From the NCBI GenBank assembly GCA_028291515.1, contig JAQGHU010000087.1, positions 1-45,692 on the forward strand: 45,692 bases of DNA. The letters run 5' to 3'. Of the stretch, positions 8,829 through 17,016 are shown one piece after another (the stretch's first letter is position 1; each line of letters begins with the position of its first letter). The stretch is from Schlesneria sp. (lineage in GTDB: Bacteria > Planctomycetota > Planctomycetia > Planctomycetales > Planctomycetaceae). The position numbers and the translations under genes were made by a program. Under the pieces are notes generated by a model. It had not been told where the DNA came from. It worked only from the letters and a program-made list of their open reading frames with translations, and did no database searches.

Positions 8829-8926
8829 GGTGGGAAACTCGGCCAAAGTTCGGTCGCATCGATGTTGTGAGTGTCTCGGCGACAGCATTCGATCGTAGCG
8901 GGGCCGCAAGTCGAGTCCCAGCGATG

Positions 8927-9256
8927 TCAGTCGACTTCCGGGTCGCTCTTCGGGTAGCCGTCAGAGGACGCGTTCAGTCCATGAAGCGCGATCAAACTTC
9001 GGATGGATTCCACGGTCTGTGGATGACCGCACTTGCAGGGCGTGATGATGTTGGCGTAACGGACGCTCTGGCAGACAGGACACCGGCCGCAACAGTTGCA
9101 GAAAGGGGCTTTGCAGTTTGAGCAATTCGGCTCGTGCTGCATCCGTTTCTGACTACAAGCGAGACATCGTCCGCAGCCCGAGCAGACGGCGGCTGTGGCG
9201 TTCACGATGGCATCGCAGCTTGGGCAATAGATCAGATTCTCAATCTCGATCGACAT
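8927..9256 (-). CDS. small Cys-rich zinc-ribbon protein
   Basis: A 109-residue cytosolic-looking protein with about 16 cysteines in paired CxxC arrangements: CPSC (11-14), CSGCGRCLAC, CSNC, CNCCGRCPVC and CKC. This predicts several stacked zinc ribbons. AGGA precedes the ATG at 9256. It is the first gene of the minus-strand unit with the FG-GAP and TPR genes (98 bp to the next start), so its metal-binding or adapter role may be linked to theirs. I do not recognise a named family. Confidence 0.78.
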   Translation of the reverse strand: MSIEIENLIYCPSCDAIVNATAAVCSGCGRCLACSQKRMQHEPNCSNCKAPFCNCCGRCPVCQSVRYANIITPCKCGHPQTVESIRSLIALHGLNASSDGYPKSDPEVD

Positions 9257-9729
9257 TCCGGTCCTATCACGTGCCAGCGCTCGTTGTGTTCGCGTCGGTG
9301 GGCAGAGAGGTCGCGTGAGGTCTCGCTGCTATCATTCTCAGTAGAAATCTGCCTCAGCAGGAAGGGACATCCTGTCGCATCAGGAATTTCCGGATACATG
9401 ACATTCCCGGCTCACAGCACTGACTTTGTTACCTACTGAACCATCAATAACATCGTGAAAATGTCCGCTTCGAATCCAAATTCTCGACAACGGCAGCGAG
9501 GTCACAAACGTGACGCAACCTTCGTCGGCCACGAAGTTTGGACGATCAGAAGTCAGCACGAGGGTTATGCTTTAGAATGGCGATACGATAGATTGAAAGG
9601 TAACGCTGAAGCGTAATCTACGAGTGAACGGCGATTTCCGTTACAATCGTTAAAATTGGCTTCGGGAAACTGCGTGATACGTCCATGGATTCTGGGAACT
9701 TTCGACCGTTCCCGTCGTCAAAATAGTCA
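9257..9729. other. divergent intergenic region, 473 bp
   Basis: It separates the minus-strand zinc-ribbon operon from the plus-strand sigma factor. Apart from the inverted repeat at 9694-9713 described separately, no gene or repeat is seen. It should hold promoters for both directions. Confidence 0.6.
9694..9720 (+). promoter_or_regulatory. inverted repeat and possible ECF promoter before the sigma gene
   Basis: GGGAAC (9694-9699) and GTTCCC (9708-9713) form a perfect 6-bp inverted repeat 17 bp before the GTG start. The left arm includes GGAACTT (9695-9701), the classic -35 element of extracytoplasmic-function sigma factors, and GTCA lies at 9717-9720 with a 15-bp spacer, close to an ECF -10. 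This suggests autoregulation. It is an inference from short motifs only. Confidence 0.35.
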
Positions 9730-10314
9730 GTGATCGTGAACGCTCCATCCGACCAAACGCTGATTGACCAATGCCTGGCTGGTCGGCGAGACGCCTTCGG
9801 GCAACTCGTCGAGCGGTACCAGCATCGTTTATATCATGGTTTGTGGCATGCATTGGGATCTGCCGAAGATGCTCAAGACGTGGCACAAGAGGCGTTCGTC
9901 AATGCCTTTGAGAAGCTATCGAGCTTCAAGGGGCAAGCGGCGTTTTATTCGTGGCTGTTCCGGATTGCTCTCAACGCCGCCACCAGTGCTCGGCGGAAGA
10001 CGCGACGAATGACAGCCTCGGTGGAATCGCGACGCGAAGACTGCGGGCTGGAGCCGACCGACGAAAATCCCGCGAGCGAGCCGTCTTACGCGATGGATGT
10101 GTCGGACAGGCAGCGGCTGGTGCGGCAAGCGCTGTCCGAGATGTCGGCCGAGTTCCGCACCGCATTGGTGTTAAAAGAGATGGACGGAATGAGTTACGAA
10201 GAAATCGCCGAAGTCGTTGAGGTGCCGCTCGGAACAGTCCGCAGTCGCATCCATCGAGCCCGGTTGGAACTTCGGTCGAAGTTGTCGTTGTTGTTGAAGC
10301 CCGAGTTGTTATGA
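9730..10314 (+). CDS. ECF-type RNA polymerase sigma factor
   Basis: A 194-residue sigma-70 family factor of the extracytoplasmic-function type. Region 2 (about 10-90) has the core-binding and -10 recognition helices, including DAQDVAQEAFVNAFEKL and FYSWLFRIALNAA. Region 4 (about 125-185) has the helix-turn-helix MSYEEIAEVVEVPLGTVRSR. Regions 1 and 3 are absent, as expected. An in-frame TAG at 9724 forces the start to GTG 9730 or GTG 9736. The next gene, 97 bp downstream, encodes a membrane protein with an anti-sigma-like N-terminus, so the pair probably senses envelope conditions. Confidence 0.93.
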   Translation: MIVNAPSDQTLIDQCLAGRRDAFGQLVERYQHRLYHGLWHALGSAEDAQDVAQEAFVNAFEKLSSFKGQAAFYSWLFRIALNAATSARRKTRRMTASVESRREDCGLEPTDENPASEPSYAMDVSDRQRLVRQALSEMSAEFRTALVLKEMDGMSYEEIAEVVEVPLGTVRSRIHRARLELRSKLSLLLKPELL

Positions 10315-10411
10315 AGTCGAAAACCCTTGAGACAAGGCTCGCCGATCGTTTGCAGTCGAAGATGGTGAAGAGTGATGGTGGCCGAGCGTTCGGCAGGAAG
10401 AAGCAAGTACC

Positions 10412-12112
10412 ATGAATTCGCAGGTTCCCGATGAATTGATCTCGGCCTATTTCGACGGCGAAGCTTCGCCCGAGGAACGTGCTGTGGTTGAGCGCCTGCT
10501 GGTCAGCAGTGACGAAGCGCAGCGTGAGCTGAGCGAAACGGCGAAACTGTCGGCGCTGCTGCATTCATTCCCTCGCGAATCGGCTCCGGCCGAATTGATT
10601 GGCAACGTCCTGCGACAGACCGAGCAGATGGCCACACCTGTGCAAGCGACGACTGTGGCGACGGCGGCACCGGTGCCGGTTCGAAACGTGTGGCGCGATT
10701 GGAAAGCCGGGTTCGTGGGAGCCGTCGTTTCGGCAGCAGCCATGGGACTGGTGATTGCCTTGACCAACCCGTCGGTCGATCATGCGGCGAAGCACGTCTT
10801 CATGGGGCCGGCCGAGAGTGATTCAACTTCAGTCTCGGGGCTTGAAGCAAAGCAAGATATGCCCCTGGCTGCGATGGACGATCAGTCAGGTGACCTGGAT
10901 CGGCACGCGAAGACGCCATCCGCTGGGACCGAGCTCGCTGAGACAGAAGCGATTCACCCCGCTGGCAAGCAAGGTCCAAGTCAAGCAGTGCGAATGGTGG
11001 CACCGCGCGCCATGGGAGCGGCGATGCTGAAGTCCCAGAGCCCAGCCATGCCTGCCAAGATCGCTGCCGATGCCGTCGCACCCCCGTCACCGGTCGCTGA
11101 TACAGCACCTGCCGAAGTGCAATCGCTGGTGCTGAATGAGTTGGGGCAAACGAACGACGAATTCTTGCAGAGCGTAAGTAAAGGTGAAGTGATCGCCTTG
11201 ATGCCCAAGGCTGCAGACCCCAACAGCAACGTCGCGGTGGTCTATCTGGAAGTGGTTGACATCACTCGCAGTGCCGACCAGATCCAAGTGCTGTTGAAGA
11301 AGAATTCCATTGCGCCTCGGTCCTTCAAAAAAGATGGCGAAGCATCTCCTGACGATCTGGTGGTGATCTATCTGGAAGCGCCAGGTGAGAAGCTGGCGAA
11401 CACACTGAAAGATGTTGATCGTCATCGCGATCTATTCGTGAAATGGAGTCCACAAGCTCCGCTGCAATTGGCGGCGAATAGTGACGAAGCAACGCAGACG
11501 CTGCGCAAGAAAGAATCCGCAGTTCGCGGGTCCACGGCAGATAAAGAGAAACAGTCGGACGCGAAGGATGCCGGGACAAAACCAGATGCCGAGATGCCCA
11601 ATGTCGAGATTGTGCTCGAAGCTCTGGCTCAAAGGGACGGTTACCAGAACGCCAGCGGTGCAAACCAGGGAGTTTCGGATCTCACTAGTCAGAACGGCAA
11701 TAGTCGGGATGGGATCGAGAAGCTGCAGCGTCAGCAGATCGCGAATTCGACCCGCGGCATGACTAGAAATGAATCGTACTCGCGAAACGGGAACGCCATG
11801 GGAAATGGGGGACAGTTAAAAGAACTGACGCGGATTGAGCCGGGGTATGATTTCGTCCGAATGAATAACTCGACCACGTTCGGTAATTCGGTTACTTCCA
11901 ATGGCCTAAATCTGCCGCAGTCCAATACGACTGCGTTGAATCCGTTTCGCGCGGACCCGCAGCGTCGTACCGTGGCCAATTACGACGACGCGAAGCCCGC
12001 GAGTGGAGAGACGGGTAATCGTGCGTTGCGAATGCTGTTTGTGCTGCATCCGCAATCCGAAGGGACTCCGCCTCCCGCCGCAGCGGCTCCCGTGCCTGCC
12101 AAACCAGAATAG
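10412..12112 (+). CDS. membrane anti-sigma factor with large extracytoplasmic region
   Basis: A 566-residue protein. The N-terminus (PDELISAYFDGEASPEERAVVERLL, in two adjoining pieces around residues 6-30) has the typical start of anti-sigma domains. The zinc motif HxxxCxxC is absent, so it belongs to the non-zinc type. One membrane segment follows at about 98-118 (FVGAVVSAAAMGLVIAL). Residues about 150-220 are Ala/Pro/Lys-rich; about 225-320 look folded (VAVVYLEVVDITRSADQIQVLL, in two parts, and DDLVVIYLEAPGEKLANTL); the C-terminal 150 residues are rich in Asn, Ser and Gly and probably disordered. Context (gene directly after the ECF sigma factor) supports binding of that sigma factor in the cytoplasm and a sensor outside. 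Confidence 0.82.
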   Translation: MNSQVPDELISAYFDGEASPEERAVVERLLVSSDEAQRELSETAKLSALLHSFPRESAPAELIGNVLRQTEQMATPVQATTVATAAPVPVRNVWRDWKAGFVGAVVSAAAMGLVIALTNPSVDHAAKHVFMGPAESDSTSVSGLEAKQDMPLAAMDDQSGDLDRHAKTPSAGTELAETEAIHPAGKQGPSQAVRMVAPRAMGAAMLKSQSPAMPAKIAADAVAPPSPVADTAPAEVQSLVLNELGQTNDEFLQSVSKGEVIALMPKAADPNSNVAVVYLEVVDITRSADQIQVLLKKNSIAPRSFKKDGEASPDDLVVIYLEAPGEKLANTLKDVDRHRDLFVKWSPQAPLQLAANSDEATQTLRKKESAVRGSTADKEKQSDAKDAGTKPDAEMPNVEIVLEALAQRDGYQNASGANQGVSDLTSQNGNSRDGIEKLQRQQIANSTRGMTRNESYSRNGNAMGNGGQLKELTRIEPGYDFVRMNNSTTFGNSVTSNGLNLPQSNTTALNPFRADPQRRTVANYDDAKPASGETGNRALRMLFVLHPQSEGTPPPAAAAPVPAKPE

Positions 12113-12207
12113 CCGCAGCCAACCAGTCACGATCCGCGTATCAGCAGGCTGCGCAAGTTTGCAAAGGCCGCAAGCGTTCCGCTGTCGGATGTCGTCACGG
12201 GTGAATC

Positions 12208-12588
12208 ATGTGGATGTTCTTCCACGGCTGGCGACGGAAAATGGGATGCGTCACGCTGGTGATCGCGTGTGGGGTGGCGAGTGCGTGGGGGCGTAGCCTT
12301 ATCGTTCGCGATACCATCACGTTTGAATTCGATGGATCGGGCCACTACATCGTCTGTACTGGAGGACGAATCGAGTGGTCCACCTGGTGGTATGCGGACG
12401 GCCATTCTCCATTGGCCGGGATGAGTTGGATCTCGGGGCCTGAATGGACGCAGCCGTGGATGTTCGTTGTTTCTAATAGTAGTCCCCCTCTTGTGGCTAG
12501 TTGGACCGTTCCCTATTGGTGGCTCGTCCTGCCCTGTTCAATGCTCTCGGCCTACCTGATTCTCGGGAAGCCTCGGAAGTGGGCGTGA
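12208..12588 (+). CDS. small membrane protein, MWxFFxGWRRK paralogue 2
   Basis: A 126-residue protein homologous to the one at 5458-5949. It starts MWMFFHGWRRKMGCVTLV, has a membrane segment at about 14-30, a loop of about 65 residues rich in Trp and Gly, and a C-terminal membrane segment in VPYWWLVLPCSMLSAYLIL followed by GKPRK. The identity extends to DNA: both genes have GAATCATGTGG around the start and near-identical codons over the first 15 residues. It lies 95 bp after the anti-sigma gene but has its own ribosome site and is probably separate. Function unknown. Confidence 0.8.
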   Translation: MWMFFHGWRRKMGCVTLVIACGVASAWGRSLIVRDTITFEFDGSGHYIVCTGGRIEWSTWWYADGHSPLAGMSWISGPEWTQPWMFVVSNSSPPLVASWTVPYWWLVLPCSMLSAYLILGKPRKWA

Positions 12589-12791
12589 ACCTAGCAGAAC
12601 GCCAATTTCGGTTCTGGTGAGCCAAGCCGCTCTGCAGTTGCGACTGCACAAGGGGCAGCAGGGACGCTTCTCATGCAAAGGCGCGATCTGATGTCATGGT
12701 CCTGATCCCAGTCTTCCCTTGTGTTCGATAGCACATTCGACTCAACTAATTGTTGGTGATTCTTCTGGGCCAAAGACTGCGGAGTGTGTGC

Positions 12792-13328
12792 GTGTTTTCC
12801 TTTGACGATTATGAGGACCAGCAGCGATTTCGCGCGGCGATGGAAGCGGTGCAGATTGCTCGTCCAGTCCACTATTCCCTGTTCACGTTTGGGCATTCGG
12901 ATCTGCCGTATCTGTTGGTTCTTTCCGGTTTGGGCGAAGACAAGACAGTGAGCGTGACGAAGGGTGAGGTGAAGATCACGCGACCGTTGATCATCACACC
13001 CGATAACGCCCCGCCCGAATTCCAGAACTTCTTCGAAGATGATGACGATGCCTCGTTGGCTCAGTTTGCGATGAAAAGAACTGCTTCGTTTTCGAACTTG
13101 AAACTGCAGAATCAAAGTGGCCCCAAGCGGATCGTCAGCGATAGCATTGAAGAGGCCGTTGCCAAGTTGAACAAACAACTGGACGATGAGGAAGAAGACC
13201 GAATCGCCATCTTGACGGCTCCGGCACCGCTGGCCGGCTATGCGATTTTGCGATACGTGACCGACCGAATCTATCGCAGCATTCCAGACAATCTGCAGGA
13301 ACTGCGCGAGAAAGGTTTTCTTCCCTAG
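12792..13328 (+). CDS. conserved hypothetical protein
   Basis: About 178 residues starting FSFDDYEDQQRFRAAMEAV. It has no signal peptide or membrane segment, so it is probably cytosolic. The middle contains an acidic patch (FFEDDDDAS), and a second acidic helix (KLNKQLDDEEEDR) precedes a hydrophobic C-terminal part. The frame opens at TTG 12750 directly after a stop; GTG 12792 is preferred because GGAG at 12781-12784 sits seven bases upstream. Codon use matches its neighbours. I do not recognise the family. Confidence 0.65.
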   Translation: MFSFDDYEDQQRFRAAMEAVQIARPVHYSLFTFGHSDLPYLLVLSGLGEDKTVSVTKGEVKITRPLIITPDNAPPEFQNFFEDDDDASLAQFAMKRTASFSNLKLQNQSGPKRIVSDSIEEAVAKLNKQLDDEEEDRIAILTAPAPLAGYAILRYVTDRIYRSIPDNLQELREKGFLP

Positions 13329-13358
13329 TGCATTGTCCACACTTAAAGTTCGGGTAGG

Positions 13359-13442
13359 GTGGCCGGGGTTGGACTGGGTTGGACTGAGGCTTTGCGAAGG
13401 AAACCCCGGGGTTTCGCCGGAAGCGGCTCCAACCCCGGCCAC
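13359..13442. repeat. nested palindromic element
   Basis: An outer perfect 15-bp inverted repeat (gtggccggggttgga at 13359-13373, tccaaccccggccac at 13428-13442) encloses a central perfect 16-bp palindrome (gaaaccccggggtttc, 13400-13415). The 84-bp element would form a cruciform or branched RNA hairpin. It lies between the hypothetical gene ending at 13328 and the phosphoesterase starting at 13480. It has no T-run and looks like a dispersed repeat. Confidence 0.9.
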
Positions 13443-13479
13443 TCGACGCAAGCTGAAACAGAGATTGGCTACCGCGATC

Positions 13480-14082
13480 ATGAAACTTCTGCTGTTCAGT
13501 GATCTGCATTGTGATGCGACGGCTGCCCAGCGCCTCGTTGAGCAGTCTCGCCATGCCGATGTTGTGATCTGTGCCGGGGATCTGGCGAACACGCGCCGCA
13601 AGCTGCACGTCTGCCTGGATATTCTCAGAACGATCGCGCGTCCGACGATCCTGGTTCCTGGGAATAATGAATCGTTGGACGAGTTGAAGGAAGGTTGCCT
13701 GGGCTGGGCTACTGCTCATGTCCTGCATGGGCACGGCGTGACCATTGATGGCGTTGCCTTCTACGGGATTGGCGGCGGGATTCCGATGACTCCCTTTGGT
13801 GACTGGAGTTTCGATTTCACGGAACACCAGGCGACCGACTTGCTGGCGAACTGCCCCAACGGAGGAGTGCTCGTCACGCATTCACCTCCGACGGGAGCCG
13901 TTGATGTCGCATCCAATGGCCAGAGCCTGGGAAGCACGGCGATCCGGGCGGCGATCGAACGACTGCAGCCGAAGCTGGTTGTCTGCGGCCATATTCACGG
14001 CAGCGGAGGCCAGACCGCGAAAATCGGTCCCACCACAGTCATCAATGCCGGACCCGCTGGAATCGAGTGGCAGTTGACATGA
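13480..14082 (+). CDS. calcineurin-like metallophosphoesterase
   Basis: A 200-residue cytosolic metal-dependent phosphoesterase. The ordered metal-binding motifs of the family are present: FSDLHCD (residues 6-12), CAGDL (about 31-35), PGNNES (59-64), VTHSPP (about 136-141) and CGHIHGSG (about 172-179). The length suits the short YfcE/rv0805-like type. ATG 13480 is chosen because homology begins there; the frame stays open upstream through the palindromic repeat at 13359-13442, which would be an implausible leader. The substrate is unknown. Confidence 0.86.
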   Translation: MKLLLFSDLHCDATAAQRLVEQSRHADVVICAGDLANTRRKLHVCLDILRTIARPTILVPGNNESLDELKEGCLGWATAHVLHGHGVTIDGVAFYGIGGGIPMTPFGDWSFDFTEHQATDLLANCPNGGVLVTHSPPTGAVDVASNGQSLGSTAIRAAIERLQPKLVVCGHIHGSGGQTAKIGPTTVINAGPAGIEWQLT

Positions 14083-14331
14083 ACGACTCAGGTGAGCCGC
14101 GCTGCGTTAATACGAAGATAACTTCGTCTGTTCGATTAAGAAGAAAAGGCGTTTTTCACGCAAAGCCGCGGAGTCGCGAAGAAGAGGAAGAGCAGGAAAA
14201 GCGATAAAGGATGAAGGTTCAAGTGAGGATGTCGGGGCGAAGGCGGAAAGTGCGAATCTGACAAGACAACAGACTGGCCGACTCAATCCTCGTGGCTCAT
14301 CCTGAAGGTGGACGATTAGCGTCGCCTCGAA
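14083..14331. other. convergent intergenic region
   Basis: It contains a short hairpin acgaag-ataa-cttcgt at 14112-14127 and, near 14153-14182, a purine-rich stretch (cacgcaaagccgcggagtcg) of a kind I recall as recurring in intergenic DNA of such genomes. No gene is seen. Confidence 0.5.
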
Positions 14332-14937
14332 CTAACAATTGTGGACCAGGCGGATGTCGCATTCGCGGTCGATGTATTTCCACTCTTCGGAGGCTCGCCA
14401 GTCGGCGAGCAAGTCTTCGAAGGCAGAGGAATCTTGAGGCTCGTATTCGAACCAGGTGACGCAATCGAACTGGTCGCTCAGGTCCAAACGGTGCCGCCAG
14501 CGACGAACCATGGCACTCAGATAGCGCAGGCTGGACTGTTGAGACTGCTGGATCTCACGCCGGACGGCATCACCCAACTGCCACCATTCTTTTGATCGCC
14601 GCAAGGGGATCAAGGCAGCGCAGGTTCGAGGAGGGGGAGCAGTGAACGAACGGCGCGAACTTGGCGGCAGCAGCTCTTCACGCGAAACGTATCGAGTGTT
14701 CTGCACGAATCCGCTGAAGACCCATGTCGCACCCGAAGGGGTCCGTTCCATCGGACCGTTGATGATTTCCAGATGAGACACCGGGACAAGCGATTGTCCT
14801 CGGTGCGTTGTGAACTCGGAGACTTCCCACGCTCCAGCGGTGCCGCCAACATAGTTGTAACAGGTATCGTTACAGCGTCCCCACCAGAGTTCACGGGCCT
14901 TGCGCAACTGATTGGACCGACACGTGATGACACTCAT
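14332..14937 (-). CDS. chlorite-dismutase-superfamily-like protein
   Basis: A 201-residue protein without signal peptide. The pattern TRYVSREELLPP, then CAALIPLRRSKEWWQL (residues about 105-120), then LRYLSAMVRRW, then FDCVTWFEYEPQDSSAFEDLL and EEWKYIDRECDIRLV at the end matches, from memory, a protein family usually labelled chlorite dismutase (dimeric alpha/beta-barrel heme proteins). The His that I would expect in the segment after EWW is replaced by Gln-rich sequence (QQSQQSSLRYL), so heme binding is uncertain. AAGGA precedes ATG 14937. The assignment is tentative; the gene is unlinked to the true coproheme decarboxylase at 37781. Confidence 0.55.
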   Translation of the reverse strand: MSVITCRSNQLRKARELWWGRCNDTCYNYVGGTAGAWEVSEFTTHRGQSLVPVSHLEIINGPMERTPSGATWVFSGFVQNTRYVSREELLPPSSRRSFTAPPPRTCAALIPLRRSKEWWQLGDAVRREIQQSQQSSLRYLSAMVRRWRHRLDLSDQFDCVTWFEYEPQDSSAFEDLLADWRASEEWKYIDRECDIRLVHNC

Positions 14938-15044
14938 CGTGTTCCTTCCATTCGCGAGGGTCAGGCCCGGGTCATCGTAAGCAGGGACTGTTTACAAATG
15001 AATTCCGCACGAGGGGAGTGCGGAATCGATCAATGCACTGAGTG

Positions 15045-15686
15045 TTACTCGATGGGCAACGGCAGGTTGAAGTTGGCGAAGACTTCGTACTGAGTCACCA
15101 GCCGAATCAACTCGGCATGTGACTTGGCACGCAGCTTCTTCATCAGACTGGCTCGCCGCATTTCGACGGCTCGTTCTGTCACTGACAGACGCAACGCGAT
15201 TGATTTGTTTGGCAGGCCGGTCAGCAACAGGTCCAGGACCGCTCGGTCCTTCACAGTGAGGACTCGGAATCGTTCAGCAATTTCACGCCAGGCGGCGCGG
15301 CGTCGCAGACGTTCGGCGTCGGCGGCGATCGCACCTGTGACACGAGCCATGATCTCGTCCGAGTTGGCGGTCGCGTCGATGACTTCAACACGACCACTGG
15401 AGAGCGCCTTCAATAACCGTCCCACGTCGGGCGACGAGGCCAGGACGAGGAGTGGACGATCATCAGCACGAGAGAGCCAGCGAGCACAGGCATGCAGGCC
15501 GCTCAATTCACTGGATGAATTGAGAACCAGCAGCACGCAGCTCGGTATGGGCCCTTCTTCAGGGATTTCTGTAGTAGCTCGAACGATTCTCGGAGCGTAG
15601 CGATTCACCCGCAACAATGAGTCCCATTGTCGTGCGACTTCACCTTCGGCAACGAGGAAAACGTCCGGTTCATTCGACTGCGACAT
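15045..15686 (-). CDS. LuxR/FixJ-type regulator with degenerate receiver-like domain
   Basis: A 213-residue transcription regulator. The C-terminal LuxR-type helix-turn-helix is clear (FRVLTVKDRAVLDLLLTGL, then NKSIALRLSVTERAVEMRR, about 150-205). The N-terminus (PDVFLVAEGEVARQW) has the beta-alpha fold order of a receiver domain, but the acidic pocket and phospho-Asp are not obvious, so it may be phosphorylation-independent. The frame extends to GTG 15755; ATG 15686 is chosen because the domain starts there and GGAA precedes it. No histidine kinase is adjacent. Confidence 0.8.
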   Translation of the reverse strand: MSQSNEPDVFLVAEGEVARQWDSLLRVNRYAPRIVRATTEIPEEGPIPSCVLLVLNSSSELSGLHACARWLSRADDRPLLVLASSPDVGRLLKALSSGRVEVIDATANSDEIMARVTGAIAADAERLRRRAAWREIAERFRVLTVKDRAVLDLLLTGLPNKSIALRLSVTERAVEMRRASLMKKLRAKSHAELIRLVTQYEVFANFNLPLPIE

Positions 15687-16183
15687 CGAATTCCATGCGA
15701 TCGGCGGGGGGGATAATGTGACCATGCCGGGCATAGATTGCAACGACCGTGCCACGTCCCAAAGTGCGTGGTCGAATCGATAGAAACTTCGGGAAACCTC
15801 AAGTGATATCTATTGATATCGTGCGAAGTTGCATGACATAGGGCCCGGGTCACCCATCGGAATCAGGCAGATGTGACTGCAGTTCATGCAAATCACATCA
15901 TCGGCAAGCCCCTGCAGGTCACCGTGGATTGCGACCATTTCAGGCAGTCGTGCGCGCGTTTCAGGTTTTCCCTGATACTGCGATCTCACCCAGCGACGGA
16001 TCTTGGCTAGAAACCTCGGAGATCACGTCAATGTTCGTCACGATTCGCGATATCTGCGATATGAAGCGGCTTAAATGCAGCCTTGAGTCGCCAGCAATCG
16101 GCTCATGCGTCAATCCAGTGTTGCTTGAGTGACCCGTCTGACGCAGGCTCAGCCAATGATATGGAGGCTCGCTGGGGTAGCAG
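15687..16183. other. intergenic region, 497 bp
   Basis: Upstream of the LuxR-type gene. It contains GATATC-tatt-GATATC at 15805-15820, two palindromic hexamers in tandem that could be an operator. The rest shows no convincing gene; a 67-codon plus-strand frame near 15929 has no ribosome site or recognisable domain. Confidence 0.5.
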
Positions 16184-16663
16184 TCATGGTTGATTCAAAT
16201 CGGGAAGAGCGGGGCGCGGAGCCAATAACCATGTTGCGACGGGCCATGTGACGGCTAGTCCAATCGCTGCGCCGGTCAGATCGGCGAGCCAATCTTCGAT
16301 ATCGGAATCACGCCCCACCAGCGGCTGCGTCATTTCGTCGAAAATGCCGTAGGCACCGATCATCAGCCAGAGCATAAGCAGCTGGCGGATGGAGACCCGG
16401 CCGCGCGTGATCCGCCATGACAACAGCAGGACGGCCAGGCCACCATACGCGCAGAAATGCAGCAACTTGTCGCTGTGACCAGCAAGACTCTGTGGCATCC
16501 GCGGCAGATGAGTTCCGAAAAACATCGAAGACCAATAGATCGCCAGCAGAGTGACCAACCCGATTCGGACAATGGTGACCAGACCACGGTTTGAACGGCG
16601 GCTGCGATCGTGCGACGACTGTATTTTGTCTGCATCGCTGCTCGCCGGTCCATCGGGCTTCAT
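16184..16663 (-). CDS. VanZ-like membrane protein
   Basis: A 159-residue protein with four membrane segments: VTIVRIGLVTLLAIYWSSMF (about 29-48), the stretch containing HFCAYGGLAVLLLSW (69-83), LLMLWLMIGAYGIFDE (about 94-109) and LTGAAIGLAVTWPVATWLL (about 129-147). The signatures DKLLHFCAYGGLA, DEMTQ and DWLADLTGAAIG are typical of VanZ-like proteins. The frame is open for a further 500 bp upstream, but that part overlaps the next gene in another frame, so ATG 16663 is used. It follows the 100-residue membrane protein by 20 bp, probably one operon. The biochemical role of VanZ-like proteins is unclear. Confidence 0.82.
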   Translation of the reverse strand: MKPDGPASSDADKIQSSHDRSRRSNRGLVTIVRIGLVTLLAIYWSSMFFGTHLPRMPQSLAGHSDKLLHFCAYGGLAVLLLSWRITRGRVSIRQLLMLWLMIGAYGIFDEMTQPLVGRDSDIEDWLADLTGAAIGLAVTWPVATWLLAPRPALPDLNQP

Positions 16664-16683
16664 GAAATCGACTTTGTTGAGAA

Positions 16684-16986
16684 TTAACCGAACAGAGCAA
16701 TCGGTACGACCAGCGTCAGTACGACGAACAAAGCGACCCCGGTCAGGATCGCTCCCGTCATGTTGGCTCGCGCCTGCATCACTTCCAAATCTTCGGGAGT
16801 TGTCGCCTTTCGGGTCGAGGGGAAACAAGCAATCACAATCAATCCGATCGGCCCGCACGCAAACAGCCAGAAATAAGGAGCATACCCTTTTCGCCGCGCA
16901 ATGAAGGGCGAGGCAATAAACGAGACAAACCAGATGCTGCTTAGAATCAAGAGCAACATCATTGGAAAGATCGGAGCCGGTCCCAT
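16684..16986 (-). CDS. small integral membrane protein
   Basis: A 100-residue protein with three hydrophobic segments (PMMLLLILSSIWFVSFIA, YFWLFACGPIGLIVIACF, and ILTGVALFVVLTLVVPIAL). A basic loop ARRKGY lies after the first. GGAGG at the proper distance precedes ATG 16986. It is cotranscribed with the VanZ-like gene. Function not recognised. Confidence 0.75.
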   Translation of the reverse strand: MGPAPIFPMMLLLILSSIWFVSFIASPFIARRKGYAPYFWLFACGPIGLIVIACFPSTRKATTPEDLEVMQARANMTGAILTGVALFVVLTLVVPIALFG

Positions 16987-17016
16987 CGTTCATTCCTCCG
17001 AAAGGAACCCCTGTTC

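Noticed and set aside
12591-13601. 336-codon minus-strand open frame
   Set aside because: It overlaps the 12792-13328 gene and the nested palindrome; no signature or ribosome site supports it.
14112-14127. Resemblance to a loxP arm (acgaag-ataa-cttcgt)
   Set aside because: Only a 6-bp hairpin; the 13-bp arms and 8-bp core of loxP are absent.
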